Shown here in pieces: positions 1 to 6,823 of a DNA stretch of 30,410 nt. This stretch comes from DASPKW01 sp038244055 (GTDB lineage: Bacteria > Planctomycetota > Phycisphaerae > Tepidisphaerales > Tepidisphaeraceae), in contig JBBRTW010000022.1 in assembly GCA_038244055.1 (NCBI GenBank), positions 1-30,410 of the forward strand, written 5' to 3'. A model generated the notes under the pieces. That model saw only the letters and a program-made list of their open reading frames with translations. It did no database searches and was not told where the DNA came from. A program made the translations under genes and the position numbers. Position 1 is the first letter of the stretch. Each line of letters begins with the position of its first letter.

Positions 1-3
1 GAG

Positions 4-91
4 TTCTGGGTTCTGGGTTCTGGGTTCAGGGTTCAGGGTTCAGGGTTCAGGGTTCAGGGGAGGGTATAGGGTGTAGGGGATAGGGTATAGG
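4..91. repeat. Heptanucleotide tandem array, TTCNGGG and AGGGTAT types
   Basis: Three copies of TTCTGGG (4-24) run into five of TTCAGGG (25-59). After one extra G come four units of the type AGGGTAT, AGGGTGT, AGGGGAT, AGGGTAT (61-88). The period is exactly 7 nt throughout although the unit changes. There is no coding content. The array may continue beyond the left edge of the window. From 92 to 210 I see no gene and no clear structure. Confidence 0.9.
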
Positions 92-210
92 AATGGCGGG
101 TGGGGGTTGGGGTAGAGTCGTCGTGGCCGTGGGGCGTATTACGGAATCTTTCATAAGCAATGGCCATCAACAGGCGACCGGGACGAATCGGCGCGGTTCG
201 CCATATCAAC

Positions 211-371
211 GGACAACGGACAACGGACAACGGACCACGGACCACGGACCACGGACCACGGACAACGGACAACGGACAACTGACAACGGACCACGGACAA
301 TTGACAATGGGCAATGGGCAATGGGCAATGGGCAATGGGCAATGGACGATTGACAATAGGCAATGGACAAC
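211..371. repeat. Heptanucleotide tandem array, GGACAAC/GGACCAC/GGGCAAT type
   Basis: Twenty-three uninterrupted 7-nt units fill exactly 161 bases. The order is GGACAAC x3, GGACCAC x4, GGACAAC x3, TGACAAC, GGACCAC, GGACAAT, TGACAAT, GGGCAAT x5, GGACGAT, TGACAAT, AGGCAAT, GGACAAC. Neighbouring units are usually identical and change in blocks, which suggests expansion by unit duplication. The array stops 28 nt before the lipoprotein start at 400, so it occupies that gene's promoter/leader. Reading frames through it are by-products of the repeat, not genes. Seven-base repeats of this general kind (STRR) are known from cyanobacteria. Confidence 0.95.
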
Positions 372-399
372 TCCCAACCCATATCGTTATCTTTGAGAT

Positions 400-888
400 A
401 TGAACTTTCGCACCCTTGGATACAGCACCCTGACGCTCATCGTGGCAATGGTCTCGGCCGGCTGCGCCTCGAACAGCAACCCGGATATGTCGGCCTCGAA
501 CTTTCTGGGTTTGCAGGCGGTCAACGTCCTGAGCAACCCCTCGCGCGTGGAGGGGTGGAACTACCGCGCGCCCGATGGCACCAGCTACAGCGAGCCCGCG
601 CCGCACGCGCTGGATATGTCCTTCGCGATGGAACTGCGCGGCATCCTATTCGATGAGAATACTTATACGAAAACGAGCAATGGAACCTATCATCGCTCGG
701 TGGGGTTCCGCATCTGGCGGGGACACCAGAGCGTGGATGTACTCCTGAGCTTCGGGAACGACACTATCATCATCAAATCGCTCGGCCCCTCGGGAGCGCC
801 GGTGGCGCAGACCGCCTCCTGCGCCAACGCCCACGACAAACTGCTGGCGCTGGCGAAGCGGGCGTTTCCGGGGCAGGATGTGCGGTGA
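400..888 (+). CDS. Small lipoprotein of unknown function
   Basis: A 162-residue protein. It begins with a hydrophobic signal of about 20 residues ending in a lipobox-like VSAGC, so it is probably a lipid-anchored envelope protein with the acylated Cys near residue 22. The mature part has no domain I recognise. It has a Gly/Tyr/Asn-rich middle and a predicted beta-rich stretch (residues 100-135), followed by a short helical tail containing one Cys. The start at 400 is the only one that places the signal at the N-terminus; the ribosome site is weak (TTGAGAT just upstream). The heptad array 211-371 lies directly upstream and would separate or replace promoter elements. It converges with the GlsB-like gene across a hairpin at 973-1010. 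Function unknown. Confidence 0.75.
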   Translation: MNFRTLGYSTLTLIVAMVSAGCASNSNPDMSASNFLGLQAVNVLSNPSRVEGWNYRAPDGTSYSEPAPHALDMSFAMELRGILFDENTYTKTSNGTYHRSVGFRIWRGHQSVDVLLSFGNDTIIIKSLGPSGAPVAQTASCANAHDKLLALAKRAFPGQDVR

Positions 889-972
889 AACGGTGGGAGG
901 CGCTGGATGTGGATATGTGAGTGAGAGGGGTGATCGGGGCACGGTTCTAGTAATGGCGGGACCATCAAACAG

Positions 973-1010
973 AAGCGGATGCCCTGCGAAGAATCGCCGG
1001 GCATCCGCTT
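973..1010. terminator. Hairpin between convergent genes, terminator-like
   Basis: AAGCGGATGCCC (973-984) pairs perfectly with GGGCATCCGCTT (999-1010) around a 14-nt loop. It lies between the lipoprotein gene ending at 888 and the gene on the other strand ending at 1041. There is no U-tract on either side, so a bidirectional terminator role rests on position and stem strength only. Confidence 0.5.
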
Positions 1011-1040
1011 GCGATGATTGGGGTTGAAGAATCTTTTGAA

Positions 1041-1385
1041 TCAGGACAAGCGCGTCCTGCCGCGGGTGCCGCGGAAGGCATGGAACACGAGGAGCAAAAC
1101 CACAGCGCCCAGCACGGCCACCAGCAGGCTGGGGATGTTCAGGCCGCTGACGCCGCCGCCGATTCCCAGCGCGCGCACGATGAAGCCGCCGATGACCGCG
1201 CCGACAATGCCGAGCACGATATCGAGCACGATGCCTTCGCCGGTCTTGTTAATGAGCTTGCTGGCGATGAAACCGGCGATCAGGCCCAAAACGATCCAGG
1301 ACAGGATGCCCATCATCGGGCCGGAATCGGTGGTGACGACCTCGGTGGCGGCAAGCAACGATGATGCGGTGAATGAAATGAACAT
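1041..1385 (-). CDS. GlsB/YeaQ/YmgE-type small membrane protein
   Basis: A 114-residue protein of the transglycosylase-associated (GlsB/YeaQ) family. These are small Gly-rich inner-membrane proteins often linked to envelope stress; their biochemical role is unsettled. The family core begins near residue 25 with MGILSWIVLGLIAGFIAS, followed by a Gly-rich second membrane segment (DIVLGIVGAVIGGFIV) and a third hydrophobic segment (SLLVAVLGAVVLLLVF) with a basic tail. Relative to the usual roughly 80-residue form it has a 24-residue N-terminal extension that could act as a signal peptide. That start is kept because AGGA sits about 9 nt before the ATG at 1385; an internal ATG at the core start is the alternative. 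It lies downstream of the glycine-zipper gene on the same strand, 99 nt apart, so the two may share a stress-related role. Confidence 0.85.
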   Translation of the reverse strand: MFISFTASSLLAATEVVTTDSGPMMGILSWIVLGLIAGFIASKLINKTGEGIVLDIVLGIVGAVIGGFIVRALGIGGGVSGLNIPSLLVAVLGAVVLLLVFHAFRGTRGRTRLS

Positions 1386-1430
1386 GATTTAATCCTGTAG
1401 TGAAATGGATGAGAATAGTGAATGGAAAGG

Positions 1431-1447
1431 TGTCCCCTTGGGGGACA
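1431..1447. terminator. Short hairpin between the glycine-zipper and GlsB-like genes
   Basis: TGTCCCC (1431-1437) and GGGGACA (1441-1447) form a perfect 7-bp stem with a 3-nt loop, extended by partial pairing of the flanking AGG/CCT. On the minus strand it follows the stop at 1485 and is followed by CCTTTCC. It may terminate or process the transcript before the GlsB-like gene. It could also be a dispersed palindrome. Confidence 0.35.
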
Positions 1448-1484
1448 TTCCTGTCGGCAATGGAAATGGGGATGAAAATCGGCG

Positions 1485-2006
1485 TTAGCGCCGCGCCTCC
1501 TTCGGCCTGGCGCGTTCCCAGGAGTCGCGGACGGCTTGATTCGCCTGGTCCCATTTCAAGGTGGATTTTCCCTTGACGCGATCCCAATCCCGGCTCAGTT
1601 CGGGTTCGACGTCTTTGAAGTCCTTGTCGGCGTGCCAGCCGCGGGCTTCCCAGCCATATTGATACGCCGGGCCGTATTGATCGTAGTCAACACCCTCGGC
1701 CACATAGGGACGATCGCGGTAGTTCTCGCGCCAGTATTGATGTTCGGCGGTGGGGTTGACCTCCTCGGCGACAGTTTTGCCGACCAGTCCGCCGACCACT
1801 GCGCCGACGGCCGCGCCGATGACGGTGCCCACGGGCCCCGCAGCGGTGCCCATGGCCGCGCCCGTGGCGATGGCGGCTCCGATTCCGACAGCCCCGCCCG
1901 TTGCCGCGCCGATGCCTGTTCCGGCCGGATGGAAGCCCGGTGCCTTGGTGATGGGGTCCGGATTCATCGCGGGATCATCGGTTCGAGTCGTCTTATCCTT
2001 ATCCAT
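1485..2006 (-). CDS. Glycine-zipper membrane-associated protein
   Basis: A 173-residue protein. A polar, charged start (about 25 residues) is followed by a long Gly/Ala-rich zipper at about residues 28-75 (for example AVGIGAAIATGAAMGTAAG and GAAVGAVVGGLVG) with small residues spaced for helix packing in a membrane. The soluble second half is rich in Tyr, Trp and charged residues (YQYGWEARGW, WDRVKGKSTLKWDQA, SWERARP). This layout is common in stress-associated glycine-zipper proteins of bacteria; no enzymatic role is evident. The ATG at 2006 is preceded by GGAG at about 8-9 nt. The frame stays open upstream to 2657, but that part only mirrors the glycosyltransferase gene and is not coding. 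It is divergent from the gene at 2223 and upstream of the GlsB-like gene. Confidence 0.8.
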   Translation of the reverse strand: MDKDKTTRTDDPAMNPDPITKAPGFHPAGTGIGAATGGAVGIGAAIATGAAMGTAAGPVGTVIGAAVGAVVGGLVGKTVAEEVNPTAEHQYWRENYRDRPYVAEGVDYDQYGPAYQYGWEARGWHADKDFKDVEPELSRDWDRVKGKSTLKWDQANQAVRDSWERARPKEARR

Positions 2007-2049
2007 GGCGTACTCCAGAAAAGGTCGTTCCGCAGGCGGACACAATGCA

Positions 2050-2068
2050 GCGCCGGGACGCCCGGCGC
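2050..2068. other. Perfect 8-bp hairpin in divergent intergenic region
   Basis: GCGCCGGG (2050-2057) pairs with CCCGGCGC (2061-2068) over a 3-nt loop. It sits in the 5' leader of the glycine-zipper gene and upstream of the glycosyltransferase operon. It could be a leader structure or a leftover repeat. I see no convincing promoter in 2007-2222. Confidence 0.35.
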
Positions 2069-2222
2069 GATATGGAGGCCGAATCACACCACCATGGGAG
2101 GAGAACAGCCAAATTGTCCGGACTGCGAATGACTTTGTTAGAAGTGGCAATGTGCGTGCCATGGAGGCCTGAAACCCGCCGCAAGACATATTTCCGCAAG
2201 TGCGTAGAATGCCTCCCAGCAC

Positions 2223-4058
2223 ATGGAAGTGGCAACCACCCCGCCCGGGGACCAATCCGACCGATCGGCGCTCGCGGCCGGGGCGGCGCTGGCGCTGCCG
2301 GCGTGGAATCTGCGATGGCTCACGCCGGGGCGGTGCCGTTTTATTTTTATCGCGCTGACGGTCCTGGGGTTTGTGGGGCACCTGCGCTACCTGATGAACG
2401 ATTGCCCGATTGACCTTTCCGGGGATGAGGCCCAGTACTGGGACTGGTCCCGCGAACTCGACTGGAGTTACTACTCCAAGGGGCCGCTGGTCGCGTGGAT
2501 TATCCGCGGCAGCACGATGATCTTCGGGAATACCATGTGGGCCGTGCGCCTGCCGGCCCTGGTTTTCGCGGCCGCCACCTCCATCCTCGCCTACGGGTTC
2601 ACGCTCAAGCTCTTCAAGAGCGATCGCCTGGCGCTGGGGGCGGTGCTGTTGAATCATATCGTGCCGATGTTCGTGGCCGGGTCGCTGCTGATGACCATCG
2701 ATCCCCCCTACTTTTTCTGCTGGGGGCTGGCGACGATGTTCCTGGCCATGGCGGTGCTGGAGGAGAAGCGCTGGGCTTTCATCGCGGCCGGGGTGGCGGT
2801 GGGGTTTGGAGTGCTGGCCAAGTATGGGATGCTCCTCTGGCCGGTAGGGATGGTGATTTTCCTGGGGGTGGAGCGCCGCGGGAAGAACTGGCTGCGGACC
2901 CTCTGGCCGTGGCTGACGATCCTCATCGCGCTGCTCTTTCTGATCCCCTCAATCATCTGGAACATGCGCCACGACTGGGTGACCTTCAAGCATGTGGCCC
3001 ATCAGACCGGGGCGACGAAACAGCCCGCGTTCTTCAGCGGCAACTTTTTCGAGTTCATCGCCAGTCAGTTGATCGTGCTGGGGCCGCCCCTGGCGGTCAC
3101 GATGTTCGGGGCTGTCGTCTATTCCCTCGGACGCTGGCGCTGGGTGGGCCGAAGCATCGGCAGATTTCGCAGCCGCTCCCTGCGGCATTGGGCCCGCCTG
3201 ACACTCGGCCTGATTCAGCAGGCCCGCCACGACCCCAACCGCCGAAAGGTGCTGTTTCTCCTCTGCACCAGCCTGCCGTTGTTGATGATCTGCACGCTGG
3301 GCTCGCTCCGCTCCAAGATGCAGATCAACTGGCCGGCCGCTTCGTACTTTTCGCTGATGATCCTGACGGCTTATTTCCTGGGGACGCGGCTCGAGACGGT
3401 GGGGTCGTGGAAGCGCTGGCGGGGCTGGTTCTGGGGGGCGGTGGGCTTCGGGGTGACGATGATGCCGATCGTCCACAACACCGATCTGGTCTATCCGCTG
3501 GTCGCCCGCTATAACCAATACCGCCTCGATCAGGCCCGTGCGGCCGGCATTTCCGAGCCCGACAAACTCGAGAAGGCCGAACGAGTCGGTATCGATATCC
3601 GCACCAAGGATTTCACCGCCAAGCTCAAGGGCTGGCGCGAGCTAGGCCAGCGCCTGGATCGAGAACTCAAGGTGCCGGGCCTGAAAAACCCCTTCATCCT
3701 CTGCGAAGACTACATGGAAACCGCCGAAGCCGCCTTCTACACACCCGGCCAGCCCATCACTTACTGCGCCGGCGCTTACACCGCCGACCCCAAGCGCCAC
3801 ACCCAGTACGATATCTGGCCTGACCGCCGACTGGACCAGCCGGAACTGAGGGGGCGCGATGCGATCTATGTCGGCTACATGGACGATCAGCGGCGCAATG
3901 ATGGAACGATAGTTCCCGGGAAGCTGCGCGCGGCGTTCAGCTCGATCGAAGAACTGCCGGAGGAGCCGATCATCCGCAAGGGGCTCAAGGTGCGGCGGTT
4001 CAAACTCTATCGCTGCATCGGGTTCAAGGGGATGACCCTCGGCGAAGGGGGATTTTAG
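2223..4058 (+). CDS. GT39-type membrane glycosyltransferase (polyprenyl-P-sugar dependent)
   Basis: A 611-residue multi-pass GT-C protein of the ArnT/PMT-like family. These use a polyprenyl-phosphate sugar on the outer face of the inner membrane and transfer the sugar to a lipid or protein. The family's first periplasmic loop is clear: LSGDEAQYWDWSRELDWSYYSKGP at residues 65-88, with the catalytic acidic pair at D68-E69. About ten further hydrophobic segments follow to residue ~440, then a soluble C-terminal domain of roughly 150 residues. The acceptor cannot be told from sequence; lipid A, another glycolipid or a protein are all possible. The start at 2223 lacks a strong ribosome site but leaves a plausible cytoplasmic N-terminus before the first membrane helix at about 40. 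Its TAG is followed at once by the ATG of the PAP2-GT2 gene, so the two are almost certainly co-translated. Confidence 0.88.
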   Translation: MEVATTPPGDQSDRSALAAGAALALPAWNLRWLTPGRCRFIFIALTVLGFVGHLRYLMNDCPIDLSGDEAQYWDWSRELDWSYYSKGPLVAWIIRGSTMIFGNTMWAVRLPALVFAAATSILAYGFTLKLFKSDRLALGAVLLNHIVPMFVAGSLLMTIDPPYFFCWGLATMFLAMAVLEEKRWAFIAAGVAVGFGVLAKYGMLLWPVGMVIFLGVERRGKNWLRTLWPWLTILIALLFLIPSIIWNMRHDWVTFKHVAHQTGATKQPAFFSGNFFEFIASQLIVLGPPLAVTMFGAVVYSLGRWRWVGRSIGRFRSRSLRHWARLTLGLIQQARHDPNRRKVLFLLCTSLPLLMICTLGSLRSKMQINWPAASYFSLMILTAYFLGTRLETVGSWKRWRGWFWGAVGFGVTMMPIVHNTDLVYPLVARYNQYRLDQARAAGISEPDKLEKAERVGIDIRTKDFTAKLKGWRELGQRLDRELKVPGLKNPFILCEDYMETAEAAFYTPGQPITYCAGAYTADPKRHTQYDIWPDRRLDQPELRGRDAIYVGYMDDQRRNDGTIVPGKLRAAFSSIEELPEEPIIRKGLKVRRFKLYRCIGFKGMTLGEGGF

Positions 4059-5597
4059 ATGGGCGATGGCTCGCTTCTTCAACCTGATGAGATCGATGCC
4101 TCCTTTGCCACCGGGCGCGGCCCGCGCGGATATGGTTATGGCTGGACCATCGCGGCGGGGGCGTTGTGCGCCCTGGCTTTGGTCGCCTTCTTCACTGCCG
4201 ATGGGCGCCTGGTCCACTTCATTCACGACCGGGGGATCGATGCGGCCACCAAAAAACTCGGCTGGATCCGCCACCCGCCGAAGATGCCCCCCTTCTGGTT
4301 CCCCGGCCACTTCGCCTCGACCCTCGTCATCGCCATCGTCGTCGGCGTATACAGCCGCGTGGGCGGGCGCGGGGCAGCGCTGGTGCTGCTCTCGGGTTTT
4401 TTCAGCGGTGCCAACGCCCTTCTCAAATGGATCATCGGCCGACCCCGGCCCGACTGGAAGACCGGCCAGCCGGGCATGGAGTTTCATCCCTTCAAAGGGG
4501 GCATTCATGGCCTGTTTTCCCAGGAGAATCTCGCCCTCCCTTCCGGCGATGCCGCGCTGGCCACCGCCACCGCCTGCGCGCTGATTTACATCGCCCCGCG
4601 CTGGTGGCCTGCTTGGATTCTGATCGCCATCGGCGTCGCCTTCCAGCGCATCGCGGAGAATGCCCACCACCTCAGTGACGTCCTCGCGGCCGCCGCGCTG
4701 GGCATCGCCGCATTCCATCTGGCCCGTCTCGCGTGTAGTCTGTCCCCCGACACCATGGATGATGCCAGAGCCTCCAACCCCGATCCTTCCGCGGACCCCT
4801 CCTCGTCCGCCGCTCCCCTTTCCATCGATCGGCTGGTCATTACCGCCCCGTATTCAGGGCCGGCCCCGTACCTCTCGCTGGTGATCCCCTGCTACAACGA
4901 GCATGAGAATGTTCCGGAGCTTCTCGCGCGGGTGGAATCCTCGCTGGCCCGCCTGAATCAGCCATTCGAGGTGATCATCGTCGATGATGGGAGCACCGAT
5001 TCCACGCCCGAGCTATTGGCCGAGGGGATGAAGCGCCTGCCCTGGCTGCGGGTGATCCGCATGGGCAAAAACGGCGGGCAGTCGGCCGCGTTCGAAGCCG
5101 GTTTCGAAGCCGCGCGTGGCGAATTGATCGCCACGATCGATGCCGATCTCCAGAACGATCCCGAGGAAATTCCCCGGCTGGTGCCGATGCTCGATGAATA
5201 CAAAGTGGACCTGGTCACGGGCTGGCGGAAGGCCCGGCAGGATACGCGCTTCCGCCGCTGGCAGTCGAGCATGGCCAACCGCATCCGCAATTGGATCAGC
5301 CAGGAAACCGTCAATGACTCGGCCAGTTCCCTGAAGGTCTACCGCGCCTGCACGCTCAAAGGCCTCAAACTCTTCAACGGCGCTCACCGCTTCTTCCCGA
5401 CGCTGGTGAAGATGCGCGGTTATCGAGTGCTGGAAACACCCGTCAAGCACTCGGTAAGATTCGCCGGCACGGCCAAGTACGGCTTCCGAAACCGGGCCTT
5501 CAAAGCGTTCGTCGATTTGCTGGCGATCCGGTGGATGAAGAAACGGTGGTTGAGGTATGTGGCGACGGAAGTGCGGCCGGGCGAATCGAGAAGTTAG
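4059..5597 (+). CDS. PAP2 phosphatase fused to GT2 polyprenol-phosphate glycosyltransferase
   Basis: A 512-residue fusion. Residues ~28-228 are a membrane PAP2 (lipid phosphatase) domain with a KxxxxRP-like motif at K123-P129, PSGD at 161-164 and R197...H203...D207. The second motif is normally PSGH; here the His is Asp (D164). A Pro/Ser-rich linker (230-265) leads to a GT2 domain of the DPM1 type: SLVIPCYNE (273-281), IVDDGSTDS (307-315), DAD (361-363) and FAGTAKYG (468-475). I see no strong C-terminal membrane helices, so the PAP2 part may anchor the enzyme. Known GT2 relatives load a sugar onto polyprenyl phosphate, and the adjacent GT39 enzyme could use that donor. The PAP2 part may recycle the lipid carrier or trim an acceptor; this is inference. 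The stop codon lies in the first unit of a heptad array. Confidence 0.9.
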   Translation: MGDGSLLQPDEIDASFATGRGPRGYGYGWTIAAGALCALALVAFFTADGRLVHFIHDRGIDAATKKLGWIRHPPKMPPFWFPGHFASTLVIAIVVGVYSRVGGRGAALVLLSGFFSGANALLKWIIGRPRPDWKTGQPGMEFHPFKGGIHGLFSQENLALPSGDAALATATACALIYIAPRWWPAWILIAIGVAFQRIAENAHHLSDVLAAAALGIAAFHLARLACSLSPDTMDDARASNPDPSADPSSSAAPLSIDRLVITAPYSGPAPYLSLVIPCYNEHENVPELLARVESSLARLNQPFEVIIVDDGSTDSTPELLAEGMKRLPWLRVIRMGKNGGQSAAFEAGFEAARGELIATIDADLQNDPEEIPRLVPMLDEYKVDLVTGWRKARQDTRFRRWQSSMANRIRNWISQETVNDSASSLKVYRACTLKGLKLFNGAHRFFPTLVKMRGYRVLETPVKHSVRFAGTAKYGFRNRAFKAFVDLLAIRWMKKRWLRYVATEVRPGESRS

Positions 5598-5624
5598 AAG
5601 CTAGAAGCGAGAAGCGAGTAGCGA
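5590..5624. repeat. Heptanucleotide array GAAGTTA/GAAGCGA type
   Basis: Five 7-nt units run GAAGTTA, GAAGCTA, GAAGCGA, GAAGCGA, GTAGCGA, then decay into an A-run. The TAG stop of the PAP2-GT2 gene (5595-5597) spans units one and two. Isolated fragments of the same family in the other orientation (CTTCTAACTTCT) occur at about 5701-5714 and 5823-5835. The rest of 5625-5845 holds the 25-bp repeat at 5770-5794 and no gene I can support. Confidence 0.85.
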
Positions 5625-5769
5625 GAAAAAACAGATGATCGACGCCGCCGTTTGACTGATTGCATTCAACTCCTCATGTCCAATATCATTGCCTGGCCGC
5701 CTTCTAACTTCTATCTTTGCTTTGCTGAAACCTTCAGTATTTGGAGGCAATGTTGCTTCGAAAGCCGCT

Positions 5770-5794
5770 CACACGGGCAGGATGCCCGTGCTAC
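5770..5794. repeat. Dispersed 25-bp palindromic element, copy 1
   Basis: An imperfect palindrome centred on GGGCAGGATGCCC. It matches 24 of 25 bases with the copy at 25309-25333 and is the inverse of the one at 25238-25262. In translation this family gives peptides such as HGQDARAT, which makes reading frames run on artificially. Here it produces a false N-terminal extension to the gene starting at 5846. Confidence 0.8.
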
Positions 5795-5845
5795 GGGAGA
5801 GGATTTCAGCAGGGCATTCTATCTTCTAACTTCTTCTGGAACACT

Positions 5846-6685
5846 ATGATCCTCCACAACCATCCCATCGGCGTCTGCTCGTGGTCCCTCCATCCCAAGG
5901 ACCTTTCCGATCTTCTCGCGCAAACCAAAGCGGCCGGACTGGCGCATATCCAGATTGGCCTGATCCCGCCGCTGACGGTCCTCGACCCCGCGCGCATCAA
6001 GGAACAGGCGGCGCAGATCAAGGCCGCCGGGATTGAACTGACCGGTGGCATGATCGGCTTCGTGGGCGAGGACTACACCACCATCGACTCCATCAAGCGC
6101 ACGGGCGGATTCGTCCCCGATGCCGACTATCCCGCGCGGTTCGCCCTCGTCGAGCAGGCCGCCAAAATCGCCGCCGCGCTGGGCGCGGCCCACGTCTCGG
6201 CGCACATCGGCTTTGTTCCCCACGAAGGAGATGATCCCGCCCGCTACCAGACCATGATCGGCCGGATTCGCGACATCGCGGACCTGCTCAAGACCCACCA
6301 TCTCGGCCTGAACCTCGAAACCGGCCAGGAACCCGCCGCCGAGCTGGCCGAGTTCCTCGAGCGCCTGCAGCGGCCCACGGTCGGCGTCAACTTCGACCCG
6401 GCCAACATGATCCTCTACGGCGCGGGCGACCCGATCGCCGCCATCAACATCCTCGGCCCGCGCATCAAGCACGTCCACGTCAAGGACGCCACCGCCAGCG
6501 CCAACCCCGGCACGGACTGGGGCGCGGAAGTTCCCTTCGGAACTGGCCAGGTGAACGCGGCCGCGTTTCTCAAAGCGCTCCACGATGCCCGCTACACCGG
6601 CCCGCTCTGCATCGAGCGCGAAGCGGGGAGTCAGCGCCTGGTGGATGTGAAGTTTGCGGTGGAAACGATCCGGGCGATTGGATGA
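5846..6685 (+). CDS. Sugar phosphate isomerase/epimerase-like TIM barrel
   Basis: A 279-residue protein of the xylose isomerase-like TIM-barrel superfamily (AP_endonuc_2 fold). It covers a whole barrel: strand 1 with GVCSWSLHP; NLETGQ near residues 153-158, where the Glu is a likely metal ligand; NFDPANM near 178-184; HVHVKD near 209-214; and IERE near 256-259. These positions match the Glu/Asp/His/Glu metal site of the family. The substrate is unknown; relatives isomerise or epimerise sugars, inositols or hydroxypyruvate. There is no signal peptide, so it is probably cytosolic. The ATG at 5846 is preferred because the 35 codons open upstream come from a dispersed repeat, although the ribosome site is weak. 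It converges with the large cytochrome gene across an inverted-repeat element. Confidence 0.85.
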   Translation: MILHNHPIGVCSWSLHPKDLSDLLAQTKAAGLAHIQIGLIPPLTVLDPARIKEQAAQIKAAGIELTGGMIGFVGEDYTTIDSIKRTGGFVPDADYPARFALVEQAAKIAAALGAAHVSAHIGFVPHEGDDPARYQTMIGRIRDIADLLKTHHLGLNLETGQEPAAELAEFLERLQRPTVGVNFDPANMILYGAGDPIAAINILGPRIKHVHVKDATASANPGTDWGAEVPFGTGQVNAAAFLKALHDARYTGPLCIEREAGSQRLVDVKFAVETIRAIG

Positions 6686-6711
6686 GGGCGTCAAATGGCA
6701 AATGAGCCGAA

Positions 6712-6776
6712 AGGGTCAGGAGCCGGGGGACGATTTTCAGCGTATGGGGCATTCCTGGTGACCGGCTCCTGACCCT
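6712..6776. repeat. Inverted-repeat element, copy 1 (terminator-like position)
   Basis: The 15-bp arms AGGGTCAGGAGCCGG (6712-6726) and CCGGCTCCTGACCCT (6762-6776) are perfect inverted repeats around a 35-nt centre. A relative with the same arms and similar length lies at 10406-10472. It occupies the gap between two convergent genes (stops at 6685 and 6824), so it may serve as a bidirectional terminator. Confidence 0.8.
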
Positions 6777-6823
6777 GATGTGCCTGATGCGGCATCATCG
6801 ATGGTCTGACGCGCCCGTTCGCT

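Noticed and set aside
4..59. Telomere-like repeat or replicon end (TTCAGGG resembles TTAGGG)
   Set aside because: The array changes into other heptads and similar arrays lie inside the window and within a gene, so a chromosome-end role is not supported.
211..371. CRISPR-like array
   Set aside because: Units are 7 nt with no spacers and no cas genes nearby. The same holds for the 18-bp units at 8070-8159.
93..396. Small open frames through the heptad arrays on both strands
   Set aside because: Every frame of such an array stays open because of its composition. No start with a ribosome site and no protein-like sequence.
2007..2657. N-terminal extension of the glycine-zipper frame up to 2657
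   Set aside because: It is antisense to the GT39 gene, lacks protein-like composition, and a good ATG with ribosome site exists at 2006.
3642..4718. Minus-strand open frame spanning the junction of the two glycosylation genes
   Set aside because: It crosses two well-supported genes and has shadow-type composition with no domain.
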